Part shown: piece by piece, positions 1 through 5,240 of the stretch
Position numbering within the stretch: the stretch's first letter is position 1
How the letters are laid out: every line of letters begins with the position of its first letter
From: Coxiellaceae bacterium
Lineage (GTDB): Bacteria; Pseudomonadota; Gammaproteobacteria; Coxiellales; Coxiellaceae
Length of the DNA stretch: 10,014 bases
Reading direction: 5' to 3'
Assembly: GCA_014238325.1 (NCBI GenBank)
Contig: JABABH010000043.1
Coordinates: 1 to 10,014 of the forward strand
Notes under the pieces: model-generated
Told to the model about the DNA's origin: nothing
What the model saw: only the letters and a program-made list of their open reading frames with translations
Databases searched by the model: none
Translations under genes and position numbers: made by a program

Positions 1-43
1 TATCCGGGTTTAAAACTCAGGGGTCATAGCACTGGGATAGGAG

Positions 44-405
44 TGGAGGCGGCGGGAATCGAACCCGCGTCCGGAAATGATCTACTTTCGAGCCTACATG
101 CTTAGCATCGTCAATATTTTAGCTCATCATGACTCGACGTGCAGAAGACATGATAAGCGAGTCCTGCAGTTTAACCATCAAGTCATGGACCATGCTTGAT
201 AGCGAGTTTATATATTATGACCATTAGTCAGCACCTATAAACCAATGCTGGTAATGGAAGAAGCTATAGTTTAAGCGTAAGCTTCTTGGAGATAATTACT
301 ATCGTTTGCAACTATCTATTTACAACTGATGGATTAACGAGCCTTCGTTGCCGGCTCGACATGCCTCTTAAGCTTTTCTATCTACGTCGAAGCCTAGTCG
401 CCCCC
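44..405 (-). ncRNA. ssrA: tmRNA (transfer-messenger RNA)
   Basis: This RNA rescues stalled ribosomes: it enters the A site as an alanyl-tRNA mimic with SmpB, then serves as a short message that adds a degradation tag. The 5' end GGGGGCG (405-399) pairs with CGCCTCC near the 3' end to form a 7-bp acceptor stem with one G-U pair. The T arm GGACGCGGGTTCGATTCCCG is typical of tmRNA. The tag reading frame starts at GCA (309-307) and stops at TAA (273-271), giving ANDSNYLQEAYA after the alanine carried by the tmRNA. A first pseudoknot stem is visible (CGAGCC/GGCTCG, plus-strand positions 338-343 and 353-358). The discriminator A is at 44 and is followed by CTCC, so CCA is not encoded. smpB lies just upstream on the same strand. 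The ends are inferred from acceptor pairing. I recall the same tag in Coxiella burnetii. Confidence 0.96.
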
Positions 406-422
406 CTATTCGTATGAATTAA

Positions 423-439
423 GCAGAATGTATTTCTGC
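423..439 (-). repeat. Inverted repeat at the 5' end of the pre-tmRNA leader
   Basis: GCAGAA and TTCTGC form a perfect 6-bp stem around a 5-base loop. The element sits where transcription from the predicted ssrA promoter should begin, so the precursor would start with a hairpin. It could protect the 5' end or affect processing; that role is inference. Confidence 0.4.
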
Positions 440-445
440 CTACGT

Positions 446-474
446 AGTATACCTGATATATTGCGATGAATCAA
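446..474 (-). promoter_or_regulatory. Sigma70-type promoter of ssrA
   Basis: On the minus strand, TTGATT (474-469) and TATACT (451-446) are separated by exactly 17 bases. Both hexamers are close to the sigma70 consensus. Transcription would start near 439, about 34 bases before the mature tmRNA 5' end at 405, leaving a leader for RNase P to remove. This suggests ssrA has its own promoter and does not depend on read-through from smpB. Confidence 0.65.
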
Positions 475-517
475 TGGAAATTTTATAAATTAATCAATGA
501 GTTATAATATTAAGTTA

Positions 518-988
518 TCAGTTGCGCCGCCCTTTGAGTACGTATTGCTTCTCTCTTTCCCAATCACGTTGTTTGAGTGTTTGTCGCTTGTCATGTGATT
601 TTTTCCCTTTTCCTAAGGCGATAGAGAGTTTGACCCGCCGGTTATGCCAGTGGAGATTTAATGAGATAACCGTATACCCTTGTTGTTGTACCGCAGTGAA
701 CAGTTTGCTGATTTCTCGTGCTTTGAGCAGTAGTTTGCGACTGCGCTGAGGGTCAGCATGAACATGCTCTGCAATATTAGGGAGAGGCGTTATATGCCCG
801 CCAATCAACCAAGCTTCACCAGCCTTAAAGATGACATAGCTATCGCGCAATTGTACGCGATTTGCACGTATGCTCTTTATTTCCCAGCCGGTTAAGACTA
901 AACCCGCTTCCAGTTGTTGTCCAATATGGAAATCATGGTATGCTTTTTTGTTGGTTGCAATGATGTTGGGTGCGTTTTTCTTACTCAT
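518..988 (-). CDS. smpB: SsrA-binding protein SmpB
   Basis: SmpB binds the tRNA-like domain of tmRNA, delivers it to ribosomes stalled on messages without a stop codon, and mimics the missing anticodon arm. The 156-residue length fits the family (about 160). The N-terminal part has the conserved core NKKAYHDF (13-20), EAGLVLTGWEIKSIR (27-41) and RDSYV (48-52). The basic C-terminal tail (about 126-156, with GKGKKSHDKR and KGRRN) is the part that enters the decoding centre. The ATG at 988 is preceded by a short GGGA ribosome binding site. The gene lies just upstream of ssrA on the same strand, so the two partners are neighbours, and it is divergent from ratA with only 56 bases between the starts. 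No missing residues or frame problems are seen. Confidence 0.97.
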   Translation of the reverse strand: MSKKNAPNIIATNKKAYHDFHIGQQLEAGLVLTGWEIKSIRANRVQLRDSYVIFKAGEAWLIGGHITPLPNIAEHVHADPQRSRKLLLKAREISKLFTAVQQQGYTVISLNLHWHNRRVKLSIALGKGKKSHDKRQTLKQRDWEREKQYVLKGRRN

Positions 989-1028
989 GGTCCCAGCATA
1001 GTATCATAATCTGTTGCTATGGTTTGTC

Positions 1029-1034
1029 GGAGGT
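1029..1034 (+). promoter_or_regulatory. Ribosome binding site of ratA
   Basis: GGAGGT, a strong Shine-Dalgarno match, lies 10 bases before the ATG at 1045. It decides the start: the reading frame is open back to 970, but that upstream extension would run over the smpB start and has no homology to the family N-terminus. Confidence 0.75.
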
Positions 1035-1044
1035 AAACTATACC

Positions 1045-1497
1045 ATGCCAAGTATTAATAAGAGCCAAGTGGTGCCTTATACTTCGAAGCAAATGTATGA
1101 CTTAGTGAATGATGTGGGTGCTTATCCTGAGTTTGTCCCATTTTGCGTCGCTAGTCACGTTCATGTTAACGCTGAAGATGAATTACAAGCGACACTTGAG
1201 TTTGCTCGCGGCGGATTTCGTAAGTCTTTTAGTACACTGAATCGTTTGCGACCCGATAAAATGGTCGAAATTCGTTTAATAGATGGGCCCTTTAAGCACC
1301 TAGAAGGTTTTTGGTGCTTTGAGCCTGTGGGAGAAGGTTGCCGCATTTCATTGGATTTAGAGTTCGAATTCTCTACCCGTCTGTTAGCGACTTTGTTTGG
1401 CCCTATGTTTCATCAACTTGCTTTAATGTTGGTCGATGCATTTTGTAAGCGCGCAGAAATGGTTTACGGAGATACCACGCAGCAGCATTTATCGTGA
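1045..1497 (+). CDS. ratA: RatA-like START/polyketide cyclase family protein
   Basis: RatA belongs to the SRPBCC/START superfamily of small proteins with a hydrophobic cavity. The E. coli protein was described as a 50S-binding toxin that blocks subunit joining, but relatives of the Coq10 type bind ubiquinone, so a role in quinone handling is equally plausible. The 150-residue product begins MPSINKSQVVPY, closely matching the E. coli RatA core, followed by QMYDLVNDVGAYPEF (about 17-31), DGPFKHLEG (about 79-87) and the C-terminal helix LALMLVDAFCKRAEMVY. The start at 1045 is chosen from this alignment and the GGAGGT site. Its TGA overlaps the ATG of rnfH (TGATG), which implies translational coupling. 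ratA next to rnfH and divergent from smpB is a conserved gammaproteobacterial arrangement. Confidence 0.92.
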   Translation: MPSINKSQVVPYTSKQMYDLVNDVGAYPEFVPFCVASHVHVNAEDELQATLEFARGGFRKSFSTLNRLRPDKMVEIRLIDGPFKHLEGFWCFEPVGEGCRISLDLEFEFSTRLLATLFGPMFHQLALMLVDAFCKRAEMVYGDTTQQHLS

Positions 1498-1784
1498 TGG
1501 ACGTGAGCATTGCCTATGCGACACCCCTGCAACAGTGGGAGCTCCTACTGACCGTTGAGGATGGTTGCACTGCAGCTTGGGCTATTCAGCGTTCTGGTAT
1601 TGTATTAAAGTGCCCGGAAATTGATCTAGTGAAGGGTAAAATTGGGGTTTATGGTCGAAAGGTTGCCCTCGATTATCCGTTGCGTGATGGAGATCGCGTT
1701 GAGATATATCGTGCCTTAAAAATCAGTCCAAAGCAGGCACGTTTACGTCGGGCGATAACCTTAAAAAACCAGAAGACGATATGA
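1497..1784 (+). CDS. rnfH: RnfH family ubiquitin-like protein
   Basis: This small protein has the beta-grasp (ubiquitin/ThiS-like) fold of the RnfH/UPF0125 family. Its biochemical role is unsettled; the name comes from association with rnf electron transport clusters in some bacteria. The 95-residue product shows the family block IDLVKGKIGVYGRKVAL (about 43-59) and DGDRVEIYRALKISPKQARLRRA near the C-terminus, matching E. coli RnfH along its length. The ATG at 1497 overlaps the ratA stop by one base; a GTG at 1494 is in frame but less likely. It has no clear ribosome binding site of its own, consistent with coupling to ratA. The gene ends 20 bases before the convergent bamE stop. Confidence 0.92.
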   Translation: MDVSIAYATPLQQWELLLTVEDGCTAAWAIQRSGIVLKCPEIDLVKGKIGVYGRKVALDYPLRDGDRVEIYRALKISPKQARLRRAITLKNQKTI

Positions 1785-1804
1785 GGTCCCACAGGTAGTC
1801 AAAG

Positions 1805-2326
1805 TTATTGACCCGTTGCCTGATCGGATGGTTGATGCACATGCTCGGTGGGCGTTGGAGGCGTTGGGCCAGGAGTAATGGGCAGAGGTGGTGGTGGTTT
1901 GGGCAGAGAAGTCGTTAGAGGTGGCGGTGGAGGCACTGCTTCTGGTGACTTAGCCGACGTTATTTTGATAACGGGTGTGACCGGGACCAAATGGGGAGGC
2001 GGGGGTTGACCCGTCCAAAAACTTTCTACAACCTGATGATGCAATACAATGATTAATTTTGTTTTTTTAATAGGATGATTAGATTTTTTAAAGGTATAGA
2101 CATAAATGATACGGTGGTTACGATAAGGATTAATGAGCAGTGGGCTGCCTAATAGTTGCTGTACTTGTCGAGATGACATGCCCCTATGGATAGCTTTGAC
2201 CGTTTTTTTGGTCATGATGTTGCCTTGCTCTATATCAGGCTGATAGACACAGGCGGATAACATGAGCATAGCGGAACATGAACAGGCTAAAATTGCGTTA
2301 CGACGAAAAATATGAATGTTTGTCAT
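1805..2326 (-). CDS. bamE: Outer membrane assembly lipoprotein BamE with proline-rich tail
   Basis: BamE (SmpA/OmlA) is a lipoprotein of the BAM complex that inserts beta-barrel proteins into the outer membrane. The 173-residue product starts with a lipoprotein signal peptide ending in LSAC, so the mature protein begins at the lipid-modified Cys26. The BamE domain follows, with YQPDIEQGN (28-36, equivalent to the conserved YRPDIxQGN), RGMSSRQVQQLLGSPLL (48-64) and a beta-rich end to about 107. Residues 108-173 are a tail absent from the 113-residue E. coli protein: about 24 of 66 residues are proline, including runs of four and five. This could be a spacer crossing the periplasm or contacting peptidoglycan; that is inference. 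The gene is divergent from fur, as in Pseudomonas, and convergent with rnfH. Confidence 0.93.
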   Translation of the reverse strand: MTNIHIFRRNAILACSCSAMLMLSACVYQPDIEQGNIMTKKTVKAIHRGMSSRQVQQLLGSPLLINPYRNHRIIYVYTFKKSNHPIKKTKLIIVLHHQVVESFWTGQPPPPHLVPVTPVIKITSAKSPEAVPPPPPLTTSLPKPPPPLPITPGPTPPTPTEHVHQPSDQATGQ

Positions 2327-2360
2327 GAGTATAGGGCCGATTCTGACTAATGGTGATCCT

Positions 2361-2390
2361 ATTATAGCGACAACCTTAGGTTTGAATCCA
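2361..2390 (-). promoter_or_regulatory. Probable bamE promoter
   Basis: On the minus strand a perfect TATAAT (2366-2361) lies 18 bases after a weak TGGATT (2390-2385). Transcription would start near 2354, giving a leader of about 28 bases before the bamE ATG at 2326. The -10 match is strong and the -35 poor. Confidence 0.5.
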
Positions 2391-2435
2391 GTAAATCTCT
2401 TAGGCTAATGGCTTTCACCGTACCATTGAAGTAAC

Positions 2436-2484
2436 TATACCGCTCGCGACTGAAGATGCGAAGTGGGTGATGGCGAGCGGTATA
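2436..2484. repeat. Perfect 12-bp inverted repeat, first element
   Basis: TATACCGCTCGC (2436-2447) and its exact reverse complement GCGAGCGGTATA (2473-2484) flank 25 bases. This could be a hairpin in RNA or the ends of a small dispersed repeat. The inner sequence GAAGTGGGTGATGG resembles GAAGTGGGATGG in the element at 2561-2614, which suggests the two are related. Confidence 0.7.
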
Positions 2485-2524
2485 CCTTTGTTTGGCTAGT
2501 GAAAAATAAAAGTTCGTTCAGCTA

Positions 2525-2556
2525 CTTAAGGAGAAAATCGCGGTTTTCCCCTTAAG
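2525..2556. repeat. Near-perfect 13-bp hairpin, second element
   Basis: CTTAAGGAGAAAA (2525-2537) pairs with TTTTCCCCTTAAG (2544-2556) with one A/C mismatch, around the 6-base loop TCGCGG. The short loop makes it a good RNA hairpin on either strand. No T-run follows on the plus strand, so it is not a classical terminator. Confidence 0.65.
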
Positions 2557-2560
2557 CATT

Positions 2561-2614
2561 CCCATCGCGACGAGTCACTTCAAGTGCATGCTTCGCACCT
2601 TGAAGTGGGATGGG
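2561..2614. repeat. Two-part inverted repeat, third element
   Basis: The inner stem pairs CACTTCAAG plus TGC (2576-2587) with GCA, a single bulged C, and CTTGAAGTG (2595-2607), around a 7-base loop. An outer CCCAT/ATGGG stem (2561-2565 with 2610-2614) encloses it. The nested shape with a bulge looks like an imperfect copy of a palindromic genomic repeat. It lies about 110 bases upstream of fur. Confidence 0.65.
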
Positions 2615-2645
2615 TATAGTCATGTCATAGCATGATCGTATAGTA

Positions 2646-2674
2646 TTTACTTATTGCGCTATAAGTCGGATAAT
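2646..2674 (+). promoter_or_regulatory. Candidate fur promoter
   Basis: TTTACT (2646-2651) and GATAAT (2669-2674) are separated by 17 bases, matching four and five of six consensus positions. The resulting leader would be about 45 bases. A Fur binding site overlapping it is not obvious by eye, so autoregulation cannot be claimed. Confidence 0.4.
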
Positions 2675-2727
2675 TGTGTTTTTTCGTCCTATGTAGTTAT
2701 CCGCTTTTCATGACATTGGAGCCTTGA

Positions 2728-3135
2728 GTGAGTCATAGACATTTGCGCCAAGCTGGACTAAAAGTCACGGTGCCGCGTGTTAAAATTTTAGAAGTATTAG
2801 AAAATGCAGAGCCTCATCATATGAGTGCTGAGCATGTGTATCGAAAATTGATCGCAATGGGGCAGGAAGTAGGATTAGCTACGGTGTACCGCGTCCTAAC
2901 ACAATTTGAAGAAGCCGCTCTTATCAAACGTCATAATTTTGAAAGTGGTCACGCTGTTTATGAAATTAACCATGGCAATCATCATGATCACCTCGTTTGT
3001 GTGCAATGTGGGCACGTCGAAGAATTTCTGGATGAGTTGATAGAACGGCGACAGGCGTTGATCTCTCAAGAGAAGCAATTTGAAATGCTTGACCATAAAG
3101 TGACGATATATGGCCGCTGTATTCGTTGCCAGTAG
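2728..3135 (+). CDS. fur: Ferric uptake regulator Fur
   Basis: Fur is a dimeric repressor that binds DNA when loaded with Fe2+ and controls iron uptake genes. The 135-residue product has the N-terminal winged helix domain (about 1-82) with LKVTVPRVKILEVLE (11-25) and the recognition helix region GLATVYRVLTQFEEA (49-63). The metal and dimerization domain has HHDH (85-88), CVQC (91-94), several acidic residues and a second CxxC at C131/C134, one residue before the end. It lacks the His-rich extension after that motif seen in E. coli Fur (148 residues). The start is GTG at 2728: an in-frame TGA directly precedes it and GGAG lies 6 bases upstream at 2718-2721. The gene is divergent from bamE and convergent with nadK, ending 17 bases from it. 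Confidence 0.96.
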   Translation: MSHRHLRQAGLKVTVPRVKILEVLENAEPHHMSAEHVYRKLIAMGQEVGLATVYRVLTQFEEAALIKRHNFESGHAVYEINHGNHHDHLVCVQCGHVEEFLDELIERRQALISQEKQFEMLDHKVTIYGRCIRCQ

Positions 3136-3152
3136 CATTTATGCGTGCGCTG

Positions 3153-4031
3153 TTACGATGAAACGATGGGCTTCCCCCATTCTAGCTTGTTGCGGAGTGT
3201 ATCATAGTAGTTGTAGTCCTCAGCATGAATGAGGCAGAGTGGCTTTTCATAGGGTTGGATGTGGATAGTAAAGCCGGGCCCGATAGGTATCCGTGTTTGC
3301 CCATCACAGCTGATGAAAGGCTCGATATTGTGTGTTTCAGCGATCCTAATTTGAACAGTCTCATGGGAAGATACGACGATAGGACGGCTACTGAGCGTAT
3401 GTGGAAACATCGGGACCAATACGATGGCAGGTAGCTGCGGATGTAGGATCGGTCCTCCTCCTGACAATGCATAGGCAGTTGAACCGGTTGGAGTAGCCAC
3501 AATTAAACCATCAGCCCGCTGACTGCACAGAAATTCATGATTAATATAGGTATCAAACTCGATCATTTGAGGGGTTTGACTGGGGAGCAATACGACATCA
3601 TTGAGGGCGACACTTTCTGCGACGATGGTGTTGTTATGGGTAATGCGGGCATGCAGTAAAAACCGCTGTTCTTTTTTATAGTGCCCTTGTAATATAGGAT
3701 GAATTTTGTGGATTTCATGGGGATGAATATCCGTTAGGAAGCCTAAGCGGCCTTTATTAATGCCGAGAACGGGTATATTCTGAGCAACGGCGATATGAGC
3801 AGCATTGAGCAGACTGCCATCGCCGCCGACCACGATCAGCAAATCGGCTGCTTGGAGTTGTGCTGAAGCTGTGGGTGGAAAAGTGTGCTGTTCCGTTGCA
3901 TGGTTCGCTTCGATAAAAACTTCGTGGCCTAAAGACTGCAAGTAATTTTGCACCTCGATGAGTGTTTTCGACAAGCTATCGACACCTTGGCGGCCCATTA
4001 AGGCGATGCGATGAAAAGTAACCGTTTGCAT
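3153..4031 (-). CDS. nadK: NAD kinase
   Basis: NadK phosphorylates NAD to NADP using ATP and is the only route to NADP in most bacteria; it is cytosolic. The 292-residue product matches the usual length. Visible signatures are the GGDG motif (VVGGDGSLLNAAH, 67-79), NKGRLGFLTD (92-101), the LNDVVL block (143-148, equivalent to the NE/D motif), the glycine-rich GSTAYALSGGGPI (183-195) and PHTLSSRPIVV (210-220). The ATG at 4031 gives an N-terminus that aligns with the family, although the ribosome binding site is weak. It is divergent from grpE with 160 bases between the starts. recN, often a neighbour in gammaproteobacteria, is not present here. Confidence 0.97.
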   Translation of the reverse strand: MQTVTFHRIALMGRQGVDSLSKTLIEVQNYLQSLGHEVFIEANHATEQHTFPPTASAQLQAADLLIVVGGDGSLLNAAHIAVAQNIPVLGINKGRLGFLTDIHPHEIHKIHPILQGHYKKEQRFLLHARITHNNTIVAESVALNDVVLLPSQTPQMIEFDTYINHEFLCSQRADGLIVATPTGSTAYALSGGGPILHPQLPAIVLVPMFPHTLSSRPIVVSSHETVQIRIAETHNIEPFISCDGQTRIPIGPGFTIHIQPYEKPLCLIHAEDYNYYDTLRNKLEWGKPIVSS

Positions 4032-4075
4032 AGTACAGCGAGAATAGCATGACTAAATGACTGAGTGCACGTAGG

Positions 4076-4103
4076 TTGTGCTTTGGCGCTATCTTATTAA
4101 AAT
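4076..4103 (+). promoter_or_regulatory. Candidate grpE promoter
   Basis: TTGTGC (4076-4081) and TAAAAT (4098-4103) are separated by 16 bases, a moderate sigma70 match. A clear sigma32 (heat shock) promoter, expected for grpE in gammaproteobacteria, is not seen. Another weak option is TTGCAC at 4130 with CATTAT at 4154. Confidence 0.3.
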
Positions 4104-4191
4104 GGCATGCTTCTGCTTCATATAGGAGTTTGCACGTGGATAATAAAATTGACCATTATTGATAACAACACTTAATTTCATGGGAGGCGTG

Positions 4192-4998
4192 ATGAATAAA
4201 GAATATAAAGATAATCCTCAAGGTTCATCAAAAAACAAATGGGAAGAGATGCAAAAAAAGCACCCATTACCCGATGCGAAGGTTCAAGGAGATGTCTCTT
4301 ATGATGGTGAAAACCCAGTGGAAGCGGCTGTTGATGACAGCCATGCGTCACCATCCTCCTTATCGATGCCCGAGTCTTTAACTCGTGAGCAGTTACAAGA
4401 AAAATTCGTAGAGCTGGTAAAGCAGTTGAGTGAACAAAGAGAAAAGCGGCGGCTTGCAGAGATTGCGAAAGAAGAGGCGCTACGTATTTGTGCAGATTTG
4501 CAAAATAAGATTCGTCGGGAAGCGAAGGAGAGCGCGAAGCTTGTAAAGTTTTCGAATGAAAAGTTATGCACCAGTTTGATGCCTGGCATGGATGCTTTGA
4601 AAAGTACTGTGCAGAATGCTGAAGAGAATAAGCTGTCTGATTCGCGTGATGCCATGATGAAAATCGTGGATAATCTCGCTGCAACTCATGGGGCTGAGTG
4701 GCGTGCGGCTCTAGATCAGGTGGCCGAAAAGATAGCATACATACTTGATTTGTCTAAAGAGGCGAGTAAGGGTATTTGTTTGACATCCGACTTATTTCAA
4801 GAAACTTGGTCTGAGTATGGACTTAAAGAGATTGCTCCGAAGCGTGGTGATGCATTTGATCCTCGATTACATGCAGCGCTATCGCTGCAAAAGGAACCAG
4901 GTATGCTGCCCGATACTATTGTGACTGTCATGCAAACGGGTTATCAACTTCATGAGCGTGTCTTACGTCCTGCTAGGGTAGTAGTCTCAGCAAGTTGA
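4192..4998 (+). CDS. grpE: Divergent, enlarged GrpE nucleotide exchange factor
   Basis: GrpE releases ADP from the chaperone DnaK and lets it bind new substrate. The 268-residue product is much longer than E. coli GrpE (197). Residues 1-65 are hydrophilic and low-complexity; 66-125 form the long coiled coil helix (ending RREAKESAKLVKFSNEKL); 126-140 match the LLPVIDSLDRAL helix. The C-terminal beta domain is clear from 218: DAFDPRLHAAL corresponds to VPLDPNVHQAI and VMQTGYQLHERVLRPARVVVS to [21 protein letters not shown]. Between about 145 and 190 there is an apparent insertion of some 40 residues in the helical bundle. The start at 4192 follows GGGAGG at 4182-4187; a TTG at 4159 and an ATG at 4180 are in frame but less likely. 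dnaK is not adjacent. Family assignment rests on both conserved ends. Confidence 0.87.
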   Translation: MNKEYKDNPQGSSKNKWEEMQKKHPLPDAKVQGDVSYDGENPVEAAVDDSHASPSSLSMPESLTREQLQEKFVELVKQLSEQREKRRLAEIAKEEALRICADLQNKIRREAKESAKLVKFSNEKLCTSLMPGMDALKSTVQNAEENKLSDSRDAMMKIVDNLAATHGAEWRAALDQVAEKIAYILDLSKEASKGICLTSDLFQETWSEYGLKEIAPKRGDAFDPRLHAALSLQKEPGMLPDTIVTVMQTGYQLHERVLRPARVVVSAS

Positions 4999-5020
4999 TG
5001 TGATCTGCGCCAACCACCTA

Positions 5021-5043
5021 GGCGAGGAGTTTCTCTCCTCGCC
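5021..5043 (+). terminator. Strong GC-rich hairpin after grpE
   Basis: GGCGAGGAG (5021-5029) and CTCCTCGCC (5035-5043) form a perfect 9-bp stem with a 5-base loop, 22 bases after the grpE stop. No T-run follows, so it may protect the mRNA 3' end or act with Rho and is not a textbook intrinsic terminator. Confidence 0.5.
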
Positions 5044-5190
5044 GTACTCAAATGGTCGCGTTACCCTCTTAAATGTCCTCGTTCATTTTCTAAACATCCT
5101 ATAGCTGTAGTCGTTGCAGTGTTCAATCATCGTTTATAGGAGCGAAAAAATTGAGCAAGGTACGAGCGTTCTATGAGATGCTGTGTTACC

Positions 5191-5219
5191 GTCGGCTTAT
5201 TTTCAAAATAAGTTATAAT
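5191..5219 (+). promoter_or_regulatory. Candidate mla operon promoter with internal palindrome
   Basis: A perfect TATAAT lies at 5214-5219, 21 bases before the mlaE ATG. No good -35 box is present (GTCGGC at the 17-base spacing). The spacer region contains the palindrome TTATTTT-C-AAAATAA (5197-5211), which could be an operator or an alternative AT-rich element. A promoter with a weak -35 next to an operator-like palindrome suggests regulation, but this is inference. Confidence 0.35.
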
Positions 5220-5240
5220 GACTACATGGAATGAGGACCT

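Larger units (their letters stand above)
2327..2727. other. bamE-fur divergent intergenic region
   Basis: These 401 bases contain no convincing gene on either strand. The left edge carries the bamE promoter and the right edge a probable fur promoter. The middle (2436-2614) holds three inverted repeats in a row, far more structure than two divergent promoters need. I could not identify a confident Fur box here. Confidence 0.8.

Noticed and set aside
970..1044. Upstream extension of ratA to 970
   Set aside because: It overlaps the smpB start and lacks family similarity; the GGAGGT before 1045 and the MPSINK N-terminus fix the start.
2641..2727. Fur box upstream of fur
   Set aside because: No stretch matches the 19-bp inverted consensus well enough by eye to be claimed.
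4178..4738. 186-codon open frame on the minus strand inside grpE
   Set aside because: It is antisense to a gene with clear family similarity, has no ribosome binding site and reads as a non-protein-like, mixed-composition sequence.
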